A stretch of 64,000 bases of DNA. Source: Lindgomyces ingoldianus (Eukaryota > Ascomycota > Dothideomycetes > Pleosporales > Lindgomycetaceae). Made by a program: the position numbers and the translations under genes. The notes under the pieces were generated by a model, which made no database searches, was not told the DNA's origin, and was given only the letters and a program-made list of their open reading frames with translations. Numbering within the stretch: position 1 is the first letter of the stretch; the number at the start of each line of letters is the position of its first letter. This document shows positions 35,330-48,082 of the stretch, piece by piece. The DNA lies in contig NW_022985168.1 in the NCBI RefSeq assembly GCF_010093535.1, positions 62,001 to 126,000 of the forward strand, written 5' to 3'.

Positions 35330-36100
35330 CAACAAGGGCGTGGCTGTAACATAGGAGTACGATTAGTACCCGCCCAATTTCTAAGGCGATCCTCTGCTAT
35401 CTAAAGGGGGTTTCTACAACTGGCTATATACCTATAGAAACTACTATACGCCTCGAGGATTCGCCACCTCAGCCTCGCCACACTGACAAACTCCTCCTAC
35501 GACACTAACAGGGAGGATGGCAGACTCGCTTAGGTTAGGAGCTTGCAAAGAATTACTACTGCAGTAGCATCTAAGAGGATAAGTTGGTAGGTGGTTGCAG
35601 GGCCTTTCCACCTTTGTATGCGCTTGCAACGACAGCGTTTTACCAGTAGCGCTTGAACCTAGTTGCTGAAGCACTTGCCGCACTCTATCTTAACTTGTAT
35701 TCTTCCCATCACATTGTATTCCCATTCAACGAGCCGAGTCTAGAGCTCGATGCAGCTTAGTCTAGGAATCAGCGCCGGTGAACTTGAGAAGCATGAGGAT
35801 GTGGTGGGCTCGACCAGGTCGTTCCATCGGTCATCGGAGGGGATAACGGCGGATCTCGGCAGTCGGAGCGACGTGGCGGTATGGCTGTGATTTGAACTGC
35901 ATCTTGAAGTGAGTAGGACGAGCAGATTAGCCTTCCTTTCCAGGAAGAAGGGGGCTAGTCCTAATTAGGAATGATTACGTAACAGCTCGCTTACGCGCAC
36001 GGCCGCCACAATAAACAATCTAACCAACCCAGCTTCACATCTCCTCCTGCCACGCCCACCAACCCACCTAACTAGGGCAGTGCGACCTTACTAGCTAATC
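35330..36100. other. Less-mutated island inside RIP block
   Basis: Base composition is near normal here, in contrast to both sides. The only open frame of note (minus strand, 35444-35683) is short and unrecognised. It may be part of a younger repeat or the GC-richer leader of the degraded element that follows. No LTR ends or target duplications were found. Confidence 0.45.
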
Positions 36101-39100
36101 CTAAACTGCTAAGGACGCTATAGGTACACATCTTACTCTATCTACATGTTTTAGGTTAAAATCTAATTAGAACAGCCTCTAATACTCTTTACTTACTTCT
36201 AACGCAGCAGATTACATCTAATAACACTATAATAATACTAGATAATAACTAGTTATAACTTAATAATAAGCCTTTATTACTAAAAATTAATACTAAGGTT
36301 ATTATTAATTTCTAAGGTAAAGGCCTAACTAAAGGCTAGAACCTCTTAGCTAAAAAGGCTAGTGCTAATAGCAATAGTAAGTTTTACCTTATATGTGTTA
36401 TAATTTAGGGCTAATTAGGAAAAATAAAGGCACTAAATAATAATAAACTTACCTTATTAAATAATATATTATTAGGACCTACTTTTTTACCTTTTATGCC
36501 TAATATGTCCTAACTAGAAGACACGCAGTCTTACTTAAGTCTAATAGCATTACAGGCAGGACTAAACTAGACAGTGCCTGCCCGCGCCTTTAGCTAGACT
36601 AGACTGTACAGCTTATAGGGCAGCTAAGATTAGAGCTAGTAATAGTATAATAAAAGTATAAGTAAATCTAAATTAATTTAGATTAATATAACTTAGAAAA
36701 AAATTAGACTAATAATATCTTTTTATAGCTTACTTTTACTTATATCTAACTTATATCTAGCTATAGAGAATATTAGCAGCAATTTGCCTATTAGCTAAGT
36801 TGCAGACTATATCTGCCACTGCAAGGTCTATATCTGCAGGCCTAGGGTTAATATCTGCAGGCTTAGGGTCTGTACTAGAACACCTAGTAGCTTTAACATA
36901 AAGCACCTCTGTTTACTCTAGGCAGACTGTACCCTTTCTAGCAGTAGTTTATGCCACTATATTCCTAGTATAGACATTATAGATATGGCATAGGTTAGGC
37001 CCTGCCTGCTCTAACTTTAATTGTTTTGCTTTATTAGATAGATCTAGCTAAAGCTAGGTTAAAGCTAACTAAAAGTAAAAAAAAAAGAAAAATTATACTT
37101 TAGCTTAAACTTTTAAGTAGTAAATTTAAGTAGTTTAACTCTTTTATAAAAGACACTAATTTATATAAAATTATTAATTTAAAGCTGCTATATAAAAAGG
37201 TCTAGACTGCTGTAAAGATAATAAGACTCTTTAGGCGCCTAATAAACCTTAAGTTTATAAAAGATTTAAACATAAAAGTTATAACAGCTTATTTAAAGTT
37301 AGTTAAGATGTAAATAAATTAGATTATTATAGTGTATATATAGGTTAATCCTTTTTAAAACAGCTTTAACTTAGTTCTAATTAAAGTCACACGCCCTAAA
37401 GTAGCTAAGGCACTAGTAGCCTTTATAGTAAGTTAAATCTTACAAAATCTTTGCTAAAAATGCTTAAAAAAAAACAGTAAGTTTGTCTACTATATATATA
37501 TTCTTAACTATTTTAGCTATAGTTATGTAAATTATTACTATAGTGTAAAAGGTAAAAGTTATAATTTTTAAAGTAAGTTATTTTCTTTCTAAATAAAATA
37601 TACTTAAATACTAATATATATTAGTAAATTAAACTAAATTTATTAAATAAAACAAAGTCTATTAGCTAAAGAAAAAAAAGGTAATGCCTAGAGATATTAC
37701 TACTTCTCTAAAGAGCATCCCTACTCTGTAGAAGGGTCTAGCTGTGCTAACATCCACTCTAACACTAAAAAGGCCTAGATTAGCTTTAACTAAGGCAGAT
37801 CTAAGCCTTTAAAAAGCTACTTTAGTTCTAATCTATAATAAACTTACTATTCTTTATAATTTAGTTATAGCCTTTATAATTAACTTATTTAGTTACTAAG
37901 TTCTAAGGACTAGGGCTTAGCCTATACAGCAAAATATATACACAGCTTTACTAATTATAATTAAGTTATTCTAAGAAGTAATTTTTATAAATAATAAATT
38001 ACTATAGTTCTAGTTTAGTTAGGTCTAAAACTAGATTAAAGATATAATAGAACTTATAATAAATAAGTGTATAGAACTTAGTAAAGTAATACAGTCCCTA
38101 TTATTCTAGTTTAACATAGTAGTAGACGTTAGCATAGCTTTTAATGCTAAAAAGGGCCTAGCTAATAGTAATAAAGAAGAGGTAAAAGGGCCTATAGATA
38201 ACACTAACATAGCTAAGAGTTAATCTAAAAAAGATAAGAACCTAGAAAATACTAATAATAAAAAGTTTATAGCTACTAATAATATAAAAGTTTCTACTAA
38301 CACTTTTTTAAGTTCTAACTTTTTATTTATTAAAAAAGTTAAGACTTAATTAGCTATAAAATAATTTTATAATAAACACTTAATCTAGTTAAAGTTAGGT
38401 AATATTAAAAAAAAAAAGTTAAAATTATAGTAAATAATCTAGGCTACACTAATATAACTGTCTTTATAAAAGGTACACTAAAGAAAAGGAAATTTTTTAA
38501 AAAGTGTAAGCATAGGCTTAATAATTATTAGTATTTTTTTTAGACTAATTAGAGTAGACTTTAAAAGCATTAAGTAGAGTTAGCAAGGTTACTTTTAGTT
38601 TGCTAGGTTTAGATAGTTAGTTTATTTTCTAGATAAATGTAAGTTAGTGTAGCAGTAGTTTGCTCTAGCACTACACCTACTAACGCTTTCTCTGCTAGAG
38701 TTAATAGATTAACTTTATAATAATATACTTACTATATAAAGGACAGCGTTTACAATCTTATAATAGGTAGCTAATATAATTAGATTATAGGCTGCACATA
38801 ACTATTTCTGTAATAGATATAAAGTAAATTAGTAGCTATACATTATTAAAACTTTTAAAAAAATAATGCTAAAGCTTAAAACTTTAAACACTTATAAACT
38901 TTTTTAACTTTTTAAAGTAAGTAGTATTTTTATTAATTTAATTAGTAAAATATTTTTTTTACTTTTAATATTAATTATCTGCCTTCTTTTTTTAACTAGA
39001 CTAGTGCTAATAAGCCTAATCTATGCGCCTAATTACCTAATAACAGATCTACACTAATTAGAGATTCTGTAACATGCTACTATTATAGTAGCTTATAGAA

Positions 39101-40334
39101 GAAAAAGGAGTAGAACTAGATATTAACTCTATTAAAAGTAAAAAAGTATTTTTATACTTTAGCTTATAATTTTCTAGTAATAACTAAAAATGTTATACTA
39201 ATAAATAATATATAAAGCATTTAAGATTATAATAAATTTAGAGTATAATTAAAAAAGATTAAAGACTAGTTAAGATAACATACCTAATAAGCATTAAGCT
39301 AAACTTAATAAGAAAAGTTTTTTAATGTGTACTATTCTTCTAACCTTGCACGCCTATGCTTTAGCTAAAGAGTATACTAGAAATAGAAGTTAAGCTTAGA
39401 ATATAAGTCTTTTAGTTTAACTACCTTAGTATTATAAAATATAAGCCTTAGAAGCTTTATGTTATAGTTCTATATATAAGGCAGATAGAATTAGGTAGCA
39501 TCTAGTAGATTACTTACTACCTAACTATAAACTAGTCTATCCTAGAGCAGCCACTCCTAGACAATAGTAGAGGGGAACTACATCTAGGACTAAAGCTGCC
39601 CTAGATAGGGCAGGTAAAGGCTGCAGTAACAGCCCTACTAATGCTAATTTATTACACTCTTATTATTAATAAAAGGCTAGTCTAGGTTGTAGTTAAAGTT
39701 AAAAAAGAGAATATTATACTTAAGTAAAATAGTAGAAGAATAATAAAGGTTCTAGTTTTATAAAAAAATTAGCTTATATAATAAAGTAGTACAAAAGCAG
39801 CTTATGTTAAAGTAGGTGTAGCTAATACTTCTCTTCTCTTGTCTAGTTAGACTATAATTAATGTAGGTAAAGTAAGTAGTTATAATGTAATGCTAATTAA
39901 GCATCTTTTAAATAAACATTTACTACTTAATACTTAGCATAACAGCTACAGGCCTAATAGGCTCTTTATATACAGAAGGGTTAGAAGGCAAAATAGCTCT
40001 AGCAGATGTGTACATAAAGAGTAATATAGTAAGTAGATAGAAGGCAAAATAACAAGAAGTATAATATAGTAAGTAAGAAGTAAAGAGAAAGTATTATAGT
40101 AAATTAAAAAAAATTAAACCTAATTTAAAAGAGCTAAGGCTAGATTTGTTATTACATAAAGCTAAAACTAGATTTCTAGAGGCACTGCCTAAAATAGGAT
40201 AGTGTAGGACTAATATAATTATAATAAAAGCAGACATTACTAATAAGGCAAATATAGTAGTAGGGCAGAAATGTACATGCACTGTACAGAGCAGTCTATA
40301 AAATAACTTTAGGATACATAATATTAACTACCTT

Positions 40335-40562
40335 TGTCGGTTGACCTGGGTTCGATCGAACGAACGTACGCCCAAGGGGCGTACCAAGAGGTGAGCAGGC
40401 AACACAATGTATTGATTCTGGTGACGGCTGCCATCCTAAGTACGTTGGGATGGCTGGTTTTATACTGGCCCCCTGCCAAGCCCGCACAGATATCACGTGA
40501 GATAAGCTTACGTGATATCCACACAGAGTTGGATCAATATACCTGTGATTAACGTTCGGACA
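40335..40562 (+). mobile_element. Solo LTR with ACCTT target duplication
   Basis: The 228-bp segment begins TGTCGG and ends GGACA and is flanked by identical 5-bp duplications ACCTT (40330-40334 and 40563-40567). It keeps normal GC content and CpA/TpG words inside the heavily RIP-mutated block, so it inserted after the surrounding DNA was mutated. It includes a perfect 10-bp inverted repeat (40489-40519). The orientation is assigned arbitrarily because both strands have TG...CA ends. Confidence 0.85.
40489..40519. repeat. Perfect 10-bp inverted repeat in solo LTR
   Basis: GATATCACGT at 40489-40498 pairs with ACGTGATATC at 40510-40519, leaving an 11-base loop. It may be a transcription-factor palindrome or a hairpin in the LTR transcript. 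Confidence 0.85.
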
Positions 40563-43500
40563 ACCTTACTTATTAAACTAGGCAGAATTAGAATAAAGAT
40601 GCTAGATACAGTAGTAACACATAAAAGGGCTACATATAACTAGCTATAAGTAAAGACAGGATATTATAGGTTAACACTAATAATCTTAAGCAACTAACTT
40701 TACAACTTATTAATAAACATAGTAAAATAAAGTTAAACTAGAATCTAATACTAAATAATTAGAAAAAGTAAGGTATTATTATTTTTAAATACTAACTTTA
40801 CACGTATAATTATTTAGATCTAACTATTAAACTTACTGCTAAGTATCTTACTAATAAAGAAAGGCGCTATCTAGCTAACAGCAGTAACTATAAGACATGT
40901 GCTATTACACAATCTTTGCCCTAGATCTAGATTACACAAGAGCATAACAAGAACACTAACCTTTAGTTATAAAGTAGACAGAGGGAGGCTAAGCAGATTA
41001 AAGCTTTAAAGTAGGTCCTCTAGTAGTTAATTAATTCTATTTAAAAAAAATTAGTAAACTTTATTAGTAAAGTAAAACTCTATTACAACACTTTTAAAGC
41101 GCTTAAATAGAAAGTTATTTAAGAAATTAATAGTGTTATTTTAGACTACTAATATACACCTTTGCTTTAATAAAAAAGCATAGACTTCTAGATTAGTAGG
41201 TTTCTAAAGTAAATTAAGTAGATAGATATAGAAATAAAATGCAAATATAGACTAAAACTGCTAGATTCTAGGAAGAAGTGTAATAAACTTTTTATTATAC
41301 CTAGCTAAGTCTAATATCTACTAAGCATATTCTTAGTTAGCAGGTCTCTACTTTATCCTTATATTCTCTATTAGCTGTAGAATAGTAAAGTATAGCTATA
41401 AATAGAAGTTCTAAAGGCAGGCTTGTATAGTCTATAACCTTCTACTGCGCAAAACAACAGGAAGGATCTAGGCAAAGTCCTCTTCTAACAGCACTAGAAT
41501 ACTTCTAAATAGAGAGTTGTTCTTTATAATATTTTATAGTGTATAGTTAACTACTTTAAAGTAGTACTAGTGCTATATTAGAACTTTATCTTATATAATT
41601 AAATCTGTCTAATAAATAAGGTCTGCAGCAGGAGAGTCTATATGCATAAAGCAGGTAGATCTGTTTTTAATATTAATAAGTATCTTAAACTAATAATAAG
41701 CAGTGCAGCTGCTAAGAAGAAGGAGCACAGTAATGCTAGATAATACTACGCACAAAACAATCTTGCGTTAGGTCTAAAAATAAGTGTAAATAGTTTTATA
41801 TAAAAAAGTCTTTCTAGTTCTACTAAAGCCTTAAATAAAGTAGCAACTAAATTATAGCATAGTAAAAACAAACTAAGTAATAGCATAAAAAACTTTTAGT
41901 TAGGCCTTATTTAGCTTATTATATGTATTAGTATAATTAAGATTTTACTTTATAGTGTTATAATTAAGCTGCTTAGCAACTAATAGATTAATAGCCTCCT
42001 GCACTTAATATCTCTATAGCATAGGCATGTTAAAATTAGAAAGGTTTTTTTTAAATAACTTAAGCATAGCCTAGTTAATTAGCTACAGGCATAGATCTTT
42101 TATAAGATTAGTAATGCTAAGGGGCAACACTATTTATTTTAAGTAAAGAGGCAGGTTATTAGATAAATGTTAGAAGAACTTATCTTATAACACTATAGAA
42201 TTACCTACATTTCTAAAAACTAGGGCCTAAAAGAAGATGTAATATAACTTAAAAGTAAGTGCTAAATGCTAAAGCTTAAAAAATATATACTACTATAATC
42301 TATTTTTAACTAAAAAATTAAAAGCTAAATAAGCGTCTTTAAAAGTAAGTTAGATCTAACTATTAACTATATAAAAATATTTAAAACTAATTATGCCTAG
42401 AATTTATATAAAAAGCATCTTAAGATAGAAACGCTTTTTAGAGAAAAAACTATAGAAGTAGACATAACTAATAAAGTACTAATTATATTAGAACTAAGTC
42501 TATTTACTACTATCTTTCTCTAAATTCTAACAATACTAGGTTAGAAAGTCTTAGTAAAGAAGATTACACTTATTTATATAAAGGGCATTATACTTTAACT
42601 ATTTTATTAATAATAATCTTTTTTATTTAACTGCAATCTCTACCTATTTAGCACTATCCTTGTTATAAAAGGTAACTATATGCTATTCTAGTAAATGCAC
42701 TGCTAATTAAATAATAAAAGGCTTTTTTTTATAAACTTTAAACTCTATTAATTACTAAACAGCCTTAGTTAGTCTAATATAGCGCATGTTTAGATACTAG
42801 GCAACTTTGTCCTTTTACTAGATATAGATAACAACCTAATTAGTGCCCTTATAAATATACTTATGTATATATTTAACTAACTTTATAGAGGCATAGACCT
42901 CTACATTAACATGTGTGTTATACTTACATAAAAAGTATAGACTATAAGGCACTACTTAGTAATTATTAACTATAACATTTTAACTACAACACTTTACAAC
43001 CTAAGTTAAACTAGGTTAACGCTAATATATAGAATAACTATCTCTACTAACTAGAGTTTTATTAGTGTATTCCTTTAAAAATTGCTTCTAACAGGTTGCT
43101 TAGAGAGAACGCTCTATAGTTTGCATATAAGGCATGCTAGAATTTAAAGTTCTATATAGCTTATAAACTATAGTAGTTTTAATAATATTACTTAGAACTT
43201 TATTTAGATTTTAAGCTTTTATAAAAAGCTTAGCCTATATAACCTAATTAATAAAGTTTAGATTAAAGAACTAATTATAGTAATTATAACATAAAAAAAG
43301 TAAAATGTAAGTATAAGGTAAACCTTACTTTTAGTACTTAATAGTATACATAATACTAGTATACTAGCTAAATACATAGTTAGTCTAGAGGTCTGCAAGG
43401 AGGGAGTTAAGACGCAGCTTAAAAACACGCGCGACTAGATCTAGCTAATCTAATAGCTAAAAGGATGTACTAATCTCCTACTCTAACTCTAGCTATTTAG

Positions 43501-46390
43501 GATTAGCAGTAAAAGTAATAAATAAAGTAAGTTAACTAAGCTTTTAAATAATAGCTATAAAGTTTTAATAACACTATGTAATAAAGTAACTGCTGCTAAT
43601 GTAACTTAAAAAAAGAATAGTCTAAATTCTAACTAAATTAGCCTAAAAGTTGTCTTAATTTAATGCATTACATACTTCTTAATATAGATTAGCATGTAAC
43701 TGTTTTTAATTTACTATAATTTACTATAACTTTCTTTATTTACACTAAGCCTAGCAGTTAATAATAAATTACTAGAATAATAGACTATAATTAAAAGGCA
43801 TAATAAAACTACTACGCTAAAAAAATAGATAGAATTAGTAATACTTAGAATTAGTTAGAGTATCTTAGGTGTAAGACATGCGTAAAGTACACAGCTATAA
43901 ACTATAGTAAAACCTAAAAGTACTCTATAAAAACATTAAAACATAGTAAAGAGGCTAATATACTACATATGTATGTTTAATTTTTTAGTATAAAGACTAA
44001 CAGTGTCTTAGATTAGAGCTAAGTTAGTAGTAAAAAATAAAATCTTAGTTATAATTTTTAACTAGCTTATTATAGACTAAAGTAGTAATCTTCTTAGTAA
44101 TAAGTAGGTTCTTTTAATGTTAATTAGCTCTAGCCTGCATAATTAACTATAGTTATAGATTAAAAGTAATTTATAATTCTTTATCTTACTTATAAGCTTA
44201 CTATAACTACTTATGTGCAGTTTTATATATCTTAATTTAAGAATTATTATAATCTGTCTTAACTATCTGTAGTAGCTGTGTAAGTATAGTTAAATTAAGA
44301 CTACTATTAGCCTAATGCCCTATATACACACTATTAGCCTAGGCAGGATTATAAAAGTATAGCTGTGCGTAGAAGGAAACGTCCCCCTTAGTAGGCTCTA
44401 ATAGGCTGTGCATATAGTACATCTTCTTTATAATTTAAAAAACTTTTACGCCTATGCTACACACACTTTAATCTATTTATTTGTAGTTAGCTAATGTAAA
44501 AGCTAAGGCTACATTATATAATTAAAGATGCTTTTAAAAAGATCTGCTAAGTAAGTGCCTACTCTATAAAAGACAACACAGAAATAAAAGTAGATCTAGA
44601 AAGGTTAAAAAGTTAATATTACCTATTAGGTAATATATAAAGTACTAAGGAGAATCTGCCTAACTCTTATTAACCTGCTTTTTAAGCTAGTAAAAGGCAC
44701 TATAGTTAGAATAGCTGCTTATAAGATTCTGCATTAGACTAAAGTTAATAAAAGTAATATAGTTTATAGTAGTAATAATATATGCCTTTAGCAAATTATC
44801 TTATAAAAGACTAGCCCTTAGTTGCTCCTAATCTCTATGCATAGATAGAGATAAGGTAGGCTAATTTAGAGTATATTAAAAAGGTAGAAATTAGACAGGT
44901 CTTTATAAAGTTAGCTATATATTATAATAATGTATATATATAAATAGTGTAGAAGGAGTAGAAGTTAGTGTAAAAGACTTAAAAAAAGTTAATTATATAT
45001 TATAATAAATCTAGATAAATAGTGTAGAAGAAGTAAAAGAAAGCATAAAAGTCTTAAAAGAGTTTTAATATGTATAAAATAATTAATTAAGCACTAGTGT
45101 TTTACTTAATGTAGTGTCACGCCTAGCATGTGCAGGTTAGCCTTAGCATAGACCTAATTAGACTATAGTAGCGCAAGCTTAAACATGTTTTAAGGGTTAT
45201 ATATTAGAGTTAACATTAGCTAATAGCTAACGCGCCTAGATAAAACTAGATATAAGCACTAAAAAATATAATAATTATAATAAAGTAACATACTACACAG
45301 CTATGTCTGTTACACTAGTAATAAAGAGCTCTAACTTTATTAGTAGAAAAGTTAAAAAGAGGTCTATAGTTATTATAAACTAGGCAAAAAGTAGGCAATA
45401 AGTCTATATAGTAATAATATAAAAGAATAACACTATATAATAAAAAAAAAAGAATAGGTTAAGAGAGAAAAGTACTAATTAAAAAAAGTTAAAGTAAATT
45501 AAGAATAAATTAACTTTAAGTAAATTAAAATCTTACTTATTAAAATAAGGCGCAGTAAGGCTTATGCTACACTAAATAAATTTATTTTTTTAAAGTCTTT
45601 AGAAGTATAACTTTTTTTAAAATAGTGTTTTTATTAAGTTTAGAAAAGGACTTAATTAGGCTAAAAACTTTTAAGAAAAAATTTTACATAAAAAAATTTA
45701 AGCTATCTAAACTTATTATCTTAAGTAATAAAATGCCTCTAAGCCTTTACCCCCTATGTAATAGTTTATAGTATGTAAATATGCTTTTAATTTTAATATA
45801 ATTAGTATAGCTTTATAGCTTAAAGAAAAAAAAAATAGTTAAAAGTATTTTATATTAGGCTAATATTATATTAGGTGTAATCTTAAGGCCTTTATAATTT
45901 TTTATAAAGGTTAGTAAATAATGTAGAATAACCTAATACACTTATATATATTATAAATAGCTATAATACAGTAGCTTACTATAACTTATTATTATTATAA
46001 AGTAAGGTTAACTAAGGCTGTAAAAGTATTAAAGCAGATAATATTTAGTTAGAAAAAATTAGAATAGGTTAAAGCAGATGTAGAGCTAAAGCTTAAAGTT
46101 GCACTACTATTTTGCTTAACTAAGGGGAGATCCTCTAGAACCTCTTTTTTGCCTGCAGCAGGCTTTACTTAGAAAGTCTTAGCAAAGCTAATTATATTTA
46201 GCAGGAAAAATTACACTATAGAAGTAATTTTTACACCCCTAACTATACAGTAGTTAATTATAATAGGAAAAAAAGAAAACTAGATTAAGCATGTAGCATA
46301 GCAGAATAATTACTTAAAGCTTAAAAACAAACAGTAACGCAGCTTTTTAGTTACTAATTTTCTACTAATTAAATCAATAGCCGGCTTATA

Positions 46391-47478
46391 TCCGGACCAA
46401 TAGGAGAGAGGGCTTGGCGGTAGAGATAGTGTAATATTTGATTCGCTGTGTCGAAGATGGTTTCGTGGAAACGCGTTGGCTGACTAATTAAACGTGCGCC
46501 AGGCTATGTCTTATCACTGCTCCCAATCCCGAGTCGGATTTAATGATAATCCGAACGCTTGCAACCCCCACAGTCACACACCCTTTGGTAAAATACCCAC
46601 AGATGTAATTATAAGGTAAGTCGTACAGGGTCATCGTGCAATAGCCCGGATTCGCTTCCGCTCGTGGTACCTATCAACGGAGCGGCGCTGCATGAAATCG
46701 CGCTATGCAGCGCGCATAGGGTTGATGGTGATTTCCTAGTATTAGAAGAAGGTTGTAAGGATAAGGTAAGGCTATTGTATACAATTTAGAGCGAAAAAGG
46801 TGTAAGGTTGGCGCTGTAGGGTAGGAAGCCTGTTCTGCCACACCGCAACGCGCTGTACAAATCCAGCGTTGAGGCAACGATGCGAACGTAAATTTTAGGG
46901 CAAAATACATTAGTTATAGACATTTAGCAGTAGCTCTAGCGGATTATTTCTGTAGAATTATAAAAATATGTGTTGTGCGCTTAAGCTTTCTAGTTGCTGA
47001 AAGTCAAAGCACCCTTCATTTGTCTCGGCACACATTGTGTCTCGCTACGCAGTGAGGGACGTTAGTGCTGGAACGACTTCGAAGGCCTGGCCCCGCGCCG
47101 GGATTTTGAAATCGAGAGCGGTTTCGCGGAGGTGGTTTTCGCATGTTATTTTGATACATATCTACGATCAATTTACCTTCACAGCTGGGGAGATGAAGAT
47201 CTAAAGCAATCCAAGTACAATTTTGCATTATAGTGTCCAGCTTCATTTCGTACGGGGGATCATGGACTACAAGAGCTGGGTTCTGGCCCGTTGGGGATAA
47301 TTTGTGATTCTGTACCAGGTATCGGTGATTTAACGGTAAGATACAGACGCTAGCAGAGTATTTTATCTACAATCCTTCACTTTAAGGGTTCTTTAATCAG
47401 TAAACATCAGAAAATGCTCCCGCTTGACTATATCTATTGAATAGACCTCAAAATCTTATATCAACAAGCAAAATCCAT
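46391..47478. other. Intergenic boundary region
   Basis: Composition returns to normal near 46390. Only short open frames are present (minus strand 46674-46910 and 47016-47246, 76-78 codons, unrecognised). No gene is supported. Confidence 0.5.
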
Positions 47479-47603
47479 GCATCGGTGGTTTAGTGGTAAA
47501 ATTAGCCGTTGCCATCGGCTAGCCCCGGGTTCGATTCGTAAGTTTATCCGACCTTTTCGTCCGTAGGATTAGAGGTTTAACAATTAAATAGCCGGCCGAT
47601 GCA
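47479..47603 (+). tRNA. tRNA-Gly(GCC), interrupted in the T-stem
   Basis: Joining 47479-47537 and 47592-47603 gives a normal 71-nt tRNA-Gly. The acceptor stem GCATCGG pairs perfectly with CCGATGC, the discriminator is A, the anticodon stem AGCCG/CGGCT holds loop TTGCCAT with anticodon GCC, and the T-arm is CCGGG-TTCGATT-CCCGG. The A box (TGGTTTAGTGG) is intact, and the B box GGTTCGATTC is complete but for its final base. The 54-bp segment 47538-47591 lies between positions 61 and 62, in the 3' strand of the T-stem. Eukaryotic nuclear tRNA introns normally sit at 37/38, so this is not a canonical intron. No mismatch elsewhere suggests decay. A T7 run follows nine bases after the 3' end. Whether it yields tRNA is unknown. 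Confidence 0.85.
47538..47591 (+). other. 54-bp intron-like insert inside tRNA-Gly gene
   Basis: The segment starts GTAAGT and ends AAATAG, and carries TTTAAC about 12 bases before the end, the layout of a short fungal spliceosomal intron. It can also fold into a hairpin: ATCC-GAC, loop CTTTTC, then GTC, a CGTA bulge, and GGAT. It has no flanking duplication, and its removal restores the tRNA exactly. It has a TTTT run at 47554-47557, short for a Pol III stop. Confidence 0.75.
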
Positions 47604-47611
47604 CAGAATGA

Positions 47612-47618
47612 TTTTTTT
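47612..47618 (+). terminator. Pol III terminator (T7)
   Basis: Seven consecutive T residues begin nine bases after the 3' end of the tRNA-Gly gene, followed by further T-rich sequence. The position fits a primary transcript that includes the insert. Confidence 0.75.
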
Positions 47619-48082
47619 CTTATTTTGGTTCACATGGATCAGGGCGGAGAATTGGGTTTTTGGCCTTACCAAACCCTAAAATGACACATTCTGAACAACG
47701 AGTACGAAGGAACAAGCATCATGATACTTTTTTGATTGTCTAGATAAAACAAAAATTCGTTTTGACAGATGTTAGCGCTCTCATGAGGGGATTGATGCCT
47801 GGCACTCAGCCACATACACTGCCACAAGAAGCGCCACGTTCCCGCCTCGCGATTTCCACAACTCCCCGCCATCTTGTTCTCGTAGCTAGTCGGCGGCACA
47901 TAGCCTCTCAAAGGCGAAACAGGATATGCCACACTTCACCTACATCTAATCTTGCCGCCCGATGCTTTCCTAATTTATCATCTGGATACACTTCGAATTC
48001 ACTGCTTCCGAGGTTTGGAAGCCTGAATTGCTCTATCTGCTAACCTCGTACTCTTTTCCAGGTTCGCAACCTCGACTCGAAT
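47619..48082. other. Intergenic region upstream of T5orf172 gene
   Basis: Short open frames on both strands, none convincing. A polypyrimidine tract with TTTTCCAG at 48054-48061 just before the downstream ATG could be the acceptor of a 5' UTR intron. Confidence 0.5.

Larger units (their letters stand above)
34951..46390. other. Second RIP block: degraded repeats, no intact gene
   Basis: About 11.4 kb of extremely AT-rich, TA-dense DNA. Stops are almost all TAA and TAG, while TGA is scarce, as expected when CA and TG are driven to TA. No open frame above about 80 codons exists except in the two less-mutated islands (about 35330-36100 and 40335-40562). Reading TAA/TAG as Gln gives long + strand frames, for example 37680-38420 and 40570-42240, which probably reflect former transposon proteins. 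I could not assign a class. A Fot1-like end occurs at 35167-35202. Confidence 0.8.

Noticed and set aside
34951..46390. Alternative genetic code (TAA/TAG read as Gln) giving long frames
   Set aside because: RIP converts CAA/CAG to TAA/TAG and removes TGA, which produces such frames automatically; the genes outside the block use the standard code.
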